From Candidatus Streptomyces philanthi (GTDB taxonomy: Bacteria; Actinomycetota; Actinomycetes; Streptomycetales; Streptomycetaceae), in assembly GCA_018114805.1 (NCBI GenBank), contig CP073042.1, positions 4,278,001 through 4,342,000 of the forward strand: a stretch of 64,000 nt of DNA, given 5' to 3'. A program made the translations under genes and the position numbers. Positions within the stretch are counted from its first letter, which is position 1, and each line of letters starts with the position of its first letter. Below the pieces are notes generated by a model, which saw only the letters and a list, made by a program, of their open reading frames with translations, was not told the origin of the DNA and made no database searches. Of the stretch, positions 26,246-35,338 are shown piece by piece.

Positions 26246-27051
26246 TCGGCGGCAAGAAACATCACCCTGCCGAACAAACGGCCAGGATATGCCGAGCGCT
26301 CCTGGCTTCCCATGACCTCTTCTCAGAGCCCCGCGACCGCTTGGTGGGCATGGCCTATCTCCACAACGCCGCTGACCATCAGGTGACGGACTTGCTGGCG
26401 GGGCCACGCAACAGGTTGGCCTACGTGTTCACTCGCGATTCTCGCGGCGCGCTGAAGAGATTCCTGCGCCGCAGGCTGGGGGCATCACCTGGAAGCGAAT
26501 CCGCCGAGTTGCTGGCCGACAGCACGCGTTTCGGTAAGTACGTGGCGGACCAGGCATGTAGTCAAAACCGGGTTCACCCGGAATTTCGTATCAGGAACGA
26601 CTAGGACGGAGCGACGCACTGGGTGACCACCGTGCTCCGTGCGGTGTTCACGGCAGATCAGAAGTCGGTAGTGCTGGTTACGGGCTTGTCGCGACTCGAG
26701 GCGACACAACTGGCCATCACGACTGCTGAGTTCCTCAGCCGTTCCGATTACCGGGCCTGGCTCCTCACGTCGGAGGACGTGCACGAGCCGCCGCGGTGCG
26801 ACATGTTGTTGTGTGGCGAATCCGCGCTTGAGCAGGCGACGATCCGCGCGAAGGAACCGGCCGGGCATGAGGCGTTGGGTTCGTACGTGCGCCGCTCGTT
26901 CGCCGCCGCACAGGTGCCCGTGTTCATCCTGTCGACTGGCCTGCCCGGGGTGGGCCGAGAACCGGAGGAGTTCGCCGTCGTGCTGCGGGAAGCGGCCAGC
27001 GATTCGGGGCTGAAGCTGCGGACGATGTCGTTGGACAGGGACTTCCACTGA
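26215..27051 (+). pseudogene. Degenerate DUF2075-type nuclease-helicase relative (A)
   Basis: The front of the gene is lost at the IS junction. What remains aligns with the middle of its neighbour B: RLVGMAYLHNAADHQVTDLL matches VTGVAYLHNAESEGVAELL. A TAG at 26602-26604 interrupts the frame; the same frame then continues through VVLVTGLSRLEATQLAITTA, DMLLCGESALE, VPVFILSTGLPGVGREPEEF and MSLDRDFH. These align with the Walker A, DEAH, QHQ and QFRT regions of B, but every catalytic residue is gone: no GKS, no DEAH, no Gln-Arg pair. The frame ends where B continues for 200 residues. The part from GTG 26623 could still be a separate small protein of 142 residues. It lies 142 bp upstream of B. Confidence 0.6.
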
Positions 27052-27056
27052 GCTGC

Positions 27057-27078
27057 CCTCTCAGCCGACGGTGAGAGG
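27057..27078 (+). terminator. Short hairpin after gene A
   Basis: CCTCTCA and TGAGAGG form a 7-bp stem around an 8-base loop just past the stop at 27051. No clear T-run follows; weak terminator candidate. Confidence 0.35.
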
Positions 27079-28190
27079 TGCTCACTCAGGCAAACGCCCG
27101 TTCGGTAAAGTTCGGGCATTACGTGCCGCATCCGACGGGCTTCCCACGAGGACACGCCCCCCGCGCGACGGCGCTGTCTTCCTGGGGGACCTGTGGCCTT
27201 CAAGCAAACCTCCGCCCGAAAGCTGCTCGCGGAATCCGCTTTCGGGCAGCGCCCTTACGTCAACGAGCTGAGGGGAAGGTACCGGGATGACGTACCAGCA
27301 GCCTCCCTCCGCCGCAGAGGTCAATTCGTGGGGACACAGCCTGGACGCGCTGGCCCGCCTGCTCGTCACGGCCGGTCTCGAGGATGTACAGATGCTGGTC
27401 GAGTTCGCGCTGCCGATGTGCAGCCTGCGCGCCGACGTGGTGCTGGCGGGACGAGACCCGAAAACAGGTGATCCGGCTTATGTGGTGGTTGAGCTCAAAC
27501 AGTGGAGCAGGGCACGGCTGATCCCGGGCTCCGACGAACTCTGCGAGGTCATCGGCTTGCCCCGGCGAGCCACGCTGCACCCGATCGCACAGGTGACCCG
27601 GTACTGCGAGTACCTCAGGAACTACGCCCTGGTGCTCGAAGGGCACGGTGAACGCGTTACCGGAGTGGCCTACCTGCACAACGCCGAGAGCGAAGGGGTC
27701 GCGGAACTCCTCAGCACACCGGGAGCCGACAGCAGGTTGTTCACCCGACCACCGAGGACGACTTCGTCCTGTTTCTGCGCCAAACCATCGTCTTCGACGA
27801 CAGCGACCAGGTCGGCGACGAACTGCTCGCAAGTCGCTTCGCTCCGAACGAGGCGTTGATGAAGGTCGCCGCCGACGAAGTGCTCCACTGTAGCCATTTC
27901 ACGCTCATCGGTGAGCAGCACACGGCCTTCTCCCTCGTCATGCGTACTCTCAGAATGGCTCATGAGCGGCCCTCCGGAACCAAGGAGTTCGTGGTCGTCG
28001 CCGGCGGTCCGGGATCAGGTAAGAGCGTGATCGCCCTTTCCCTGATGGGAAGCCTGTTGCGTGACGGCTATCCGGTGGCGCATACCACGGGCTCCAGGAG
28101 TTTCACCCGGACCTTGAAACAACGGATCTCGAACAACGACCGGGATAGTGGCAGCCTGTTCACGTACTTCGAAGCCGTGCGCAAACAACC

Positions 28191-29015
28191 TTATGGTTCC
28201 GCACGGGTATTCGATTCCTCCCTGGCCTCGACATACTCGACATAGCGGAGAAGTTCCTCCGCGCTATGAAACCGTTGTGCCCGGTGAACGGGGGTGGGGT
28301 TGCATCCGTCTCCTTTGAGGAGCGGGCGCAGTTCCACAAGCGCGTTGCCGATGGTTCGAGGGCTTACCTTGAACAGTTCGGCGATTACCGGACGGGTGGC
28401 GACCTGTCGCATGGCGAGAATCGCGGCAAGAACGCGGCCCTCGTTGGTGATCTTGTTGTAGATGACTGTGCCCGGGTCCTTCTTCAGCTCGGCTCCGCGT
28501 CGGTTGTGTCGCATTTCTTGGAGCCGGGCTTGGTACCGAGTAGCCAAGCGCGTGGTGATGGCATCGAGTTCGGCATGGCTCATACCCGTGATGGCCGGAT
28601 GCCGCAGTGCTTCTTGAGGGTGGATTTCCTGGAGGGAGCCGGCAGAAGCGACAAAGTCCCGGACGGCTTGCGTGGTGGTAAGCCTGAGGTCGATGGCGCG
28701 CACTGTGTGGTTGTGTTCTGTCAGGAGGGCTCGGGTCTCCCGCATGGGTTTCTGGAGGCCGCTTCGGGTTACTCCGAGGAGGTCCTGAAGAACGGGCATC
28801 GTGCAGATCCCGCGGAGATAGACGAGCGTGGCCACAGTCCGGGCTGCAGGCGTGATCACCGTCATCCCGCCTGCCCCTTTCATACGTCGTCGTTTCCCGC
28901 CTCGTCGGTCGTAGTTCCGTTGCTCGGCCTTGGCCGCCTGGGCTGGCTCCAGAAGCGCGATAAGCTGGGCCAGTTCATCCCGAGTCATCCCGGTCATCAC
29001 GGGGTGGGAGAGCAT
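28191..29015 (-). CDS. ISAzo13 second open frame (orfB)
   Basis: 274 residues if started at ATG 29015, but the frame is open further upstream and overlaps the transposase end. Two related repeats make it up: SHPVMTGMTRDELAQLIALL ... VATLVYLRGICTMPVLQDLL and RHPAITGMSHAELDAITTRL ... LAAILAMRQVATRPVIAELF. Each repeat ends in a helix-turn-helix-like segment (LGVTRSGLQKPMRETRALL; FKVSPRTIGNALVELRPLL), so it probably binds DNA. It is most simply read as the C-terminal part of a frameshifted transposase fusion, with the Cys pair CACGK at the joint. An independently translated helper protein is the alternative. Confidence 0.7.
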   Translation of the reverse strand: MLSHPVMTGMTRDELAQLIALLEPAQAAKAEQRNYDRRGGKRRRMKGAGGMTVITPAARTVATLVYLRGICTMPVLQDLLGVTRSGLQKPMRETRALLTEHNHTVRAIDLRLTTTQAVRDFVASAGSLQEIHPQEALRHPAITGMSHAELDAITTRLATRYQARLQEMRHNRRGAELKKDPGTVIYNKITNEGRVLAAILAMRQVATRPVIAELFKVSPRTIGNALVELRPLLKGDGCNPTPVHRAQRFHSAEELLRYVEYVEAREESNTRAEP

Positions 29016-30292
29016 CTCCAGGACTTCCGACTGGATGGACCTGGGTTTCTGCTTGCCGCAGGCGCAGTGCAGTGATCGTGCGGGTCGATGGTGTAGTTCC
29101 AGGCGCCGTGAGTGTCGTGTGGCTGGATCGGCAAGGAGTCCAAGTACTCCTTGCTCACCGTGACCCCGATCGGATAGGAGCGTGTGTCGAGTTCGGCTTC
29201 GACGCGCAGGCCGGAGCGAGTGCGGGTGGATTCGATGGTTTTGATGACGACTTCGTGGCTGGTCAGCGGGCGTCCGCGCCAGTTCATGGTGATGTGAGAG
29301 AAGAGGCGGTGCTCGACCTTATTCCACTTCGATGTTCCAGGCGGAAAGTGGCAGACGGTAATAGCCAAGCCGGTTTCCTCGGCCAGAGCTGCGAGTTCAG
29401 ACTTCCAAAGTCGGTATCGCGGAGAGTTCGAGCTGCCGGAGTCCGCCGTGATGAGAAGGCGCTTGGCGCTCGGATAGTCGGTCTTGCCGCGGTTATCCCA
29501 CCATCGGCGAATAGAAGCGACCGCGAAGGCCGATGTGTCGTGCTCCACACCGACATTGACCCAGCCCGTGTTGGCCCCGATGTCGTAGATCCCGTAGGGG
29601 ATGACCTGTTGGATCTCGCCGCGCCAGAACAGAGAGTGATCTTCTACGTGGATCGGCTCTCCCTTTGGGCGCCACTCTCGCCCCGGGTTGTGGAACCGAC
29701 CGACCATCTCCTTTTTCTTCGTATCAACGCTGATGACCGGCTCGCCCGCCGCCTGATGTTCCTTGACTTGGCTGTTGATGTAATGGAACTGGGCGTCTCG
29801 GTCAGGGTGTTGCTTTCCCTCCAGGGTCTTGGCGTTGCCCTGAAGACTGAACCCGTTCTCATGCAGCAGTTTCCCGACCGTGGTCGCGGAGACTGGATGC
29901 CCCTTTTGGGTCAGCTCGTCGGCGAGATGCCGCAGCGACTTGGTCGTCCACCTCAAGGGCGACATGGGATCGCCTCGCTCATCCGGCTCGACCAACGCCA
30001 AGAGGGCAGGCAGCAGTCCTGGGTCCTTCGAGGCTGCGTTCTTGCGGCCGCCTCCAGGGCGTCGAACGCGACCACCTGGAAAGGGCGACGGTTCATCTGC
30101 GAGTTCGGCGATGCCTTTACGCACCGTCGTTTCGCTGACACCAGTCGCGTGGGACACCGCACGTATTCCGCCATGCCCAAGCTCACGGGCCTCTGCGGCC
30201 AGCAGCAACCGCCTCTGCCGTTCGTTGAGATGGGGGAGCAACGTGCCCAACCGCGAGGCAAGTTGTTGGGACATCGACTGAGATATGACCAC
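28997..30292 (-). CDS. ISAzo13-family transposase (orfA), copy 2
   Basis: 431 residues, the same protein as in copy 1 except for its native C-terminus. Helix-turn-helix near residue 45, DDE catalytic residues in VISVDTKKKE, LLITADSGSSN and WNKVEHRLF. The frame ends at 28997, overlapping orfB. The heptamer A AAC CCA lies 14-15 codons before the stop. In this copy both element ends are present, so it is likely active. Confidence 0.92.
   Translation of the reverse strand: MVISQSMSQQLASRLGTLLPHLNERQRRLLLAAEARELGHGGIRAVSHATGVSETTVRKGIAELADEPSPFPGGRVRRPGGGRKNAASKDPGLLPALLALVEPDERGDPMSPLRWTTKSLRHLADELTQKGHPVSATTVGKLLHENGFSLQGNAKTLEGKQHPDRDAQFHYINSQVKEHQAAGEPVISVDTKKKEMVGRFHNPGREWRPKGEPIHVEDHSLFWRGEIQQVIPYGIYDIGANTGWVNVGVEHDTSAFAVASIRRWWDNRGKTDYPSAKRLLITADSGSSNSPRYRLWKSELAALAEETGLAITVCHFPPGTSKWNKVEHRLFSHITMNWRGRPLTSHEVVIKTIESTRTRSGLRVEAELDTRSYPIGVTVSKEYLDSLPIQPHDTHGAWNYTIDPHDHCTAPAASRNPGPSSRKSWRCSPTP
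29042..29048 (-). promoter_or_regulatory. Candidate -1 frameshift heptamer joining orfA and orfB
   Basis: On the minus strand the transposase codons read aga aac cca, so A AAC CCA is in the X XXY YYZ phase. A -1 slip yields AAA CCC and continues CACGK-QKPRSIQSEVLEM directly into orfB. It lies in the region where both frames are open. Confidence 0.6.
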
Positions 30293-31287
30293 GCAAGATC
30301 AACGATCATGGAGCCCGCACAGCAACGCGTTGTTTCCAGACGGCTTCTTCAACAGCTTTACCGGCGACAAGTCCAGCGGGCTCGACGTCCTCATACTTGA
30401 TGAGGCGCACCGCCTGCGGGAGACTTCCAACGGAGCACCGCTCGGCAGTAGATGCGGGGTCAGGCGGCAGATCGACGAACTGATAGACGCCGCTCTTGTC
30501 TCGGTCTTCCTACTCGACCAGCACCAGGTGGTGCGACCCGGCGAGACGGGCTCACTCCAGATGATCGAGGAAGTGGCGGCCAAGCGCGGACTCACGGTGC
30601 GACACGTCGACCTCGACGGCCAGTTCCGCACCGGCGGCAGCCGTGCCTACGAAACATGGGTGCTGCGCCTGTTGGGCATCGAGCCCGGTGGCCCCCTCGA
30701 GTGGGAGGGGGACCAGGGTCGCTACGCCGTACACGTCGCCGAAAGCCCCGAGGAACTCGAGGACTTCTTGCGACAAAAGCGCTCCAGCGGCGAGGACGGA
30801 CGTATCACGGCCGGATTCTGCTGGCCGTGGAGCGACCCGAACAAGGATGGTTCGCTGGTGAACGACGTGAAGATCGGCTCCTGGGAGCGCCCCTGGAACA
30901 TCAAGGGCTCGAGCGGCGTGGGCGGTCTGCCCTCATCGGACCTGTGGGCGACAGATCCGGCGGGCTTCGGTCAGGTCGGCTGCATTTACACCGCCCAGGG
31001 CTTCGAGTACGACTGGAGCGGCGTCATCATCGGCGACGACCTGGTGTGGCGCGAGCACGGTTGGCAGTCGGTTCCGTCAGCGAGCGAGGACAAGGTTCTC
31101 GACAACGCGCCGACGCACGAATTCCACCGACTGATCCGAAACACCTACAAGGTGCTCCTCACCCGAGGGATGAAGGGCACCGTGCTGTATGCGACCGACC
31201 CGCCCACACGGGAGTTCCTCCGCGCCCTCATCCCCTGAGTCCATGGGAAATGATGCACCCTACCCGCACCGCCGGGCGCGGGTTCGC

Positions 31288-31310
31288 GGCCCGGTGCTCC
31301 CCACCGGGCC
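31288..31310. terminator. Hairpin between convergent helicase genes B and C
   Basis: GGCCCGGTG and CACCGGGCC form a perfect 9-bp stem around CTCCC, 50 bp past the stop of B and 25 bp past the end of C on the other strand. Confidence 0.65.
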
Positions 31311-31334
31311 GCTCGCCGCGACCATCCAGCCCTC

Positions 31335-33294
31335 TCACCAGAAAGCGAGCACCGCTACGCCGTCACCGGTGTCGACGATCGAGAGTTCACGGAGCTTCTC
31401 CTGCGTCTCCGCGTCGGTCGAGTACAAGATGGTCCCGACCATGCCGCGCGTCAGCAGCACTTTGTACGTGTTGCGGACAAGCCTTTTCACATCGTCTTGC
31501 GAAACGGTCCGCTTGAACACCGGGTCCTTGGAGGGGAGGGGTTCACCTCCCACTGGTCAGTTCGCCACACCAGGTCAGGGCCGAAGACCACCCCGCTCCA
31601 GTCGTACTCGAAGCCCTGAGCGGTGTAGACGCACCCCACCTGACCGAACCCGGCCGGGTCCGTGGCCCACAGCGCCGACGGAGGAGCGCCCATCACCGAG
31701 CGGTCACTCTTGAGGTTCCACGGGCGCCGCCAGTCACCGATCACCACGTCAGCGGGCAGTTCCTGGCCGGGCTTGGCGTCTGACCACTTCCAGCAGTAGC
31801 CGGCCGACATGCGCGCTCCTTATCCTTGCGCCCGCTTCGCCTGTAGAAACTCCTCCATAGCCGCTGGCGAGTCGGCGACCTCCAGCTCCATGCGTCCATC
31901 CGGCTCCCACTCCTCGGGGCCGCCCTCCTCGATTCCGAGAAGTCTCACCACCCACCGCAGGCAGGCGTCACTGCCGCCGCACCGGTACTGGCTGTCCAGC
32001 GATACGACTCGGCACGTCAAGCCCATGGCGGCCGCGGCAGCCTCGATCTCCGCGACGGTCCCCATCTCCCCGGGCCGTACGACCTGGTGTTGGTCGAGCA
32101 GGAAGACCGGCACGCGAGCCGCGTCGATCAGCTCCCTGATCTGCGGCTTGCCCGTGCGGTGCTCGGCGTGCGTGTACCGGTTGGCGGAGGTTTCGCGGAT
32201 GCGGTGCGCCTTGTCGCAGAGCAGGACGTCGATGGTGTTGGGCTCGGCGGTCATGAAGCTGTTGAAGTACTTGAACAGATCCTGGACCTCACGCTTCCGC
32301 GCGCCAGCGACCTTGCGCATCGTCTTGGTGAAGGACTGCGACCCCGTGGCGTGAAGCGCCGAGACGCCCCGCCGGTACATCTCGCCCAGCACGGAGAGCG
32401 CGATGACACTCTTGCCCGTACCCGGCCCCCCGTCATCACCAGCACCTGCTTGTGGTGGGACCGGTGCGCGTCCCGCACGGCGCGGAGCACAAGTTCGTAC
32501 GCGACCTGCTGCTCGTCCAGCAGCACGAACTGCTCGCGGTCACGCACCTCGTCTGCGGCTACCGCCATCAACTGCTTCGACGGTTGAGTCTTGCCTGACA
32601 GGAAGATGTCCGCGGCCTTGGCACCCGACTCGGGAGCGAGCCTCGATTTCAGGAACGCGAGGAACTTCCCCCGCCGCTCAGCCGTGAACATGCGGACGCT
32701 TTCGTCGGTTTCAGCGGCGTCCAACCCGGCCACCCCGAAGTCGGTGGCGTTGTGGAGATAGGCGACTCCACACATGCGCTTCGGGTGGTCGGCCAGTGCT
32801 CCGTTGAACGACACCAGATAGTCGCAGTACCTACGGACCTGCTCGATCGGGTTCAACACGGGCCGTGAATAGGCATCCACCCGGCGCAGCACGAGGTCGT
32901 CGTCCTCGTCGGGGTGCGCCTCGCTCCACTGCTTGAGTTCCACGACCACATAGGAGGGCTCGCCGGTCTTCGGATGAACCCCCGCGAGCACGACGTCGGC
33001 ACGCTTGCTGGTCAGCGGCAGGCCGTATTCGACGAGCATTTCCACCTGACCCAGCCCCGCGTCGAGCAGTGCGCTGGTGAGCGCCGGGAGGCTGCGGTTC
33101 CACGACCTGACCTCGGACTCGCCGGGGCGGTAGCCGTGGCGGTGCACGAACTGCTCGATCAGATGCAACTCGAGTGAGCCCTCGAGAAGTCGGGCGGCGA
33201 CCGAAGACGCGGAATCACGAATGAGCAAGGCGAACCCCCAGGCAACGCATGCGACTGGAGCGGGTGGGGGCGTGTCCCTCAAGCCACTGGACAT
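31335..33294 (-). pseudogene. PD-(D/E)XK nuclease plus DUF2075 helicase (C), multiply broken
   Basis: Same architecture as B and clearly homologous: LVEYGLP, RADVVLAG and VVVELKQW of the nuclease core, then the helicase. Lesions, in gene order: the Walker A region reads MTGG then shifts, because a run of six G near 32430 needs a seventh to give GGPGTGKS; the Walker B motif is DKAH instead of DEAH (codon at 32210-32212); a TAA at 31820-31822 follows QAKRAQG; and a frame change near 31545 precedes SKDPVFKRTVSQ. Later motifs TAQGFEYDWSG and RNTYKVLLTRG are intact. The true start could be internal to the listed 5' end, which has low-quality sequence (PPPAPVACVAWG). Confidence 0.8.
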
Positions 33295-34056
33295 CTCGCC
33301 AGAGGGGAAGGGAAGCCTGGCGGGCCGCTTGATGAAGGGACAACCACTCTAACTGCGCACGCTCGGTCAGTTTCTGCACAGACCGAGGGGGCCTCGCGAC
33401 CCCCTCGCCCCGCAAGTTGTGCTGATGAAGGCATGGCACGCGACCGTGTCAAGACATGAGCGGGTGAGGCGTGTTCGCCGCTCGGTAGACGCTCGGACGC
33501 ATGCCAAGGTGGTCGTCGCCCACGTGCGGAACTCGCCTATCCCGGCCGAGGAGTTGACGAGTGAGACGCGAGGCGAGGAGCAGGAGCGAGTGGTCTCCCC
33601 GAGACGCCCAAGGCTCGGGCGTCGAAAAGGAAAACGTTTCTCCGTGGTGCTGTGCCTAGCCGACGATGATCACCGTGACAACAACTAAAGAGTGGACGGC
33701 ATGTGGGATGGCAGCTCAGCGAGAGGCCGCGCCGCATGCGACGGGCTCGCGGTGGAGGACCTTGGCGGCAGAATGGCCAGTGGCACGCGCTTGCGAGACG
33801 CAAGGCGAAAACGAAGGCACGGAGGCCCTCCATTTCGAGGTGGGGGACTTTCCCGGTGGGAGTCCGTCGTGATCGAAATTGTTCGGACGAGACCGTACGA
33901 CTGAGACCGAGGATGAGCAAGAAGCTTCACCTCTGATCGTATGCAGCGGCGATGGCGCCACAAACCGCACAGCCGTGATCCCTCGCCAGCCGCCGTCACC
34001 CGGCGGACCGGAGACGAGCCCGTGCGGGCCACGGCGGACTCATGCGTTCCGCCCCG
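33295..34056. other. Island stretch without supported genes
   Basis: 762 bp. Several overlapping frames on both strands are open but none shows domain signal, steady codon bias or a good ribosome-binding site. It probably represents decayed sequence between gene C and the DUF3800 gene. Confidence 0.45.
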
Positions 34057-35014
34057 TCACGGGGCAGGCGCCGCCGACTCCGGGAACGAAGCCACGGTGG
34101 CCAGATCGCGGGCCGACGCGTGCCGTTGAATGTCATGAAGCGGCTGCCCCACCACATGCGGGGCGGGCTCGAATAGCCTGCGGGCCGACTGCCGTCTCCG
34201 GCCGTCCGAGACCACGATGCCGCCGGACCACTTCCCCTGGCCGTCCTGGTAGCGGTACTGCAGCTTTCCGAGCCGCGGGCAGTGCCGTTCTCGCACCTCG
34301 GCGAATCGGGGATCATAGTGCACGTTGCCGACCAGGTCCGCGGCGTACGTAGCGGCAGCCGCGGGCGCCAGGATCGCGGACACCAGGAGGTCGGCGATCT
34401 GGAGGCCGAGGTGGGTGTTGCTGTGCCCGAAGACGGGGGACTCGGGAAGATGCGGTAGCTCGTCACTGTCTTTGCTGAACTTGCGTGCGGTGATGCCGTG
34501 CACGCTGCCGGCGTTGTCCGACGGGTTCCGACTGTCGAGCACGACGATTCCGCTGGCCGCCCGTTCAGCGAGGTAGTTCTCAAAGCTCTTGCAGAGCGCG
34601 GCGACCGAAGACGCGTACAAGTCCTCTTCGTCATAGACGACGCTATTTCGCTTCACCCAGACGCGAGCCAACACCGTGCAGTGGTGTTGCTCGAGTCAGG
34701 TTGAGCAAATAGTCGAGGAAGCCGTGCGCCGCACGACGCTGCTTGCGACCGGTACGGCGGAAGGACTTCCTGAGGGTCTCGCCTTTGACCTCGTGGTGCA
34801 CGACGTCCCGCAGGGTGGGCCGAGTGCGCAGCTCCGGTCGGAACCGCTTCTTCAATTCGATGAAGTCCGAGGCGAGCGCTGTCATGCGTTCCTCCGGGAC
34901 AGTGAAGCCGCCGATCACCATGACGGGAACCGAGTCGGGCACGTCAGGGTTGAGGACCTGAGCGGTGCCTGACTCGTCGATGTAGCACAGATACAAGAAC
35001 GAGCCCCCAAGCAC
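34057..35014 (-). pseudogene. DUF3800 protein with one frameshift
   Basis: From about GTG 35014 the product begins SFLYLCYIDESG, the metal-binding Asp-Glu signature of DUF3800, a family related in fold to RNase H-like nucleases, and continues VPVMVIGGFTVPEERM and LRDVVHHEVKGE. Near 34680 the frame shifts: LDYLLNL passes to EQHHCTVLARVWVKRNS, then DEEDLYASSVAALCKSF, IVVLDSRNPSD and LGLQIADLLVSAI, which hold the remaining conserved acidic residues. The tail past about 34200 is low complexity. One indel breaks an otherwise complete gene of about 310 residues. DUF3800 genes are frequent in phage and mobile islands. Confidence 0.75.
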
Positions 35015-35192
35015 AGAAACAGCTATGGCCAACCCCGAAAACCCGGGCGACGGCCATAGGAGGTGCCACGCCGACATGGTCGGTCGCAGCAAGGTGTTCG
35101 TACTGTTGCGTAGCGTAGGCGAGGCTGGTTGGTCAGACAACACCACGGCTCATATCGTCCGTACCGGCCCGATGCCAAGCGGCTTACCAACA

Positions 35193-35236
35193 CGAAGACC
35201 CCGCCACCAGCGTTTCCGCTTATGACGGGGTCTTCG
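35193..35236. terminator. Terminator hairpin downstream of tRNA-Arg
   Basis: CGAAGACCCCG and CGGGGTCTTCG pair perfectly over 11 bp around a 22-base loop, 31 bp past the 3' end of the minus-strand tRNA gene. Confidence 0.7.
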
Positions 35237-35266
35237 CCACACTTGCACAGCTAGAGTTACACACTG

Positions 35267-35338
35267 TGCCCCCGGCAGGATTCGAACCTGCGCACACGGC
35301 TCCGGAGGCCGTTGCTCTATCCCCTGAGCTACGGGGGC
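35267..35338 (-). tRNA. tRNA-Arg (anticodon CCG)
   Basis: A full cloverleaf is readable on the minus strand: acceptor GCCCCCG with CGGGGGC and discriminator A, D arm GCTC-AGGGGATA-GAGC, anticodon stem ACGGC/GCCGT with loop CTCCGGA (anticodon CCG, reading CGG), and T arm with GGTTCGAATCC. CCA is not encoded. Its 3' end faces the accessory island, the usual side for integration at tRNA genes, though no matching attachment repeat is seen at the far end of the island. Confidence 0.95.

Larger units (their letters stand above)
28171..30347 (-). mobile_element. Complete ISAzo13-family insertion sequence, copy 2
   Basis: 2177 bp. The ends are inverted repeats: GAAGCCGTGCGCAAACAACC at the low-coordinate end and, on the other strand, GAAGCCGTCTGGAAACAACG. 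The 3-bp target TTC is duplicated on both sides (28168-28170 and 30348-30350), and removing the element plus one TTC restores the helicase frame of gene B exactly. It carries two overlapping open frames, a DDE transposase and a downstream accessory frame joined by a canonical -1 slippery heptamer. A 3-bp duplication agrees with what I recall for this family. Confidence 0.9.
27193..31238 (+). pseudogene. PD-(D/E)XK nuclease plus DUF2075 helicase (B), split by IS
   Basis: With the IS at 28171-30347 and one target copy removed, this is a protein of about 620 residues. N-terminal half: a PD-(D/E)XK-like nuclease core, LVEFALP, RADVVLAG, then VVVELKQW. C-terminal half: an SF1/DUF2075 helicase with Walker A GGPGSGKS, Walker B LILDEAH, LLDQHQVVRPGE, LDGQFRTGG, TAQGFEYDWSG and RNTYKVLLTRG. 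The join FTYF|NSFTGDKSSG is in frame. Two further frame changes occur, near 27284 (VAFKQTSARKLL start region to MTYQQPP) and near 27745 (RLFT to TTEDDFVLFL). The helicase motifs are all intact. It converges on gene C. The family is often near mobile or defence genes, which is an inference for its role here. Confidence 0.8.

Noticed and set aside
4809..26604. Amber codon reassignment or suppression explaining the in-frame TAG codons
   Set aside because: TAG replaces both Tyr and Gln, TAA and TGA lesions occur in the same set of genes, and the affected genes also carry frameshifts. Decay explains all of it.
33295..34056. Genes in several open frames between helicase C and DUF3800
   Set aside because: Frames overlap on both strands, have no ribosome-binding sites and no domain-like sequence.
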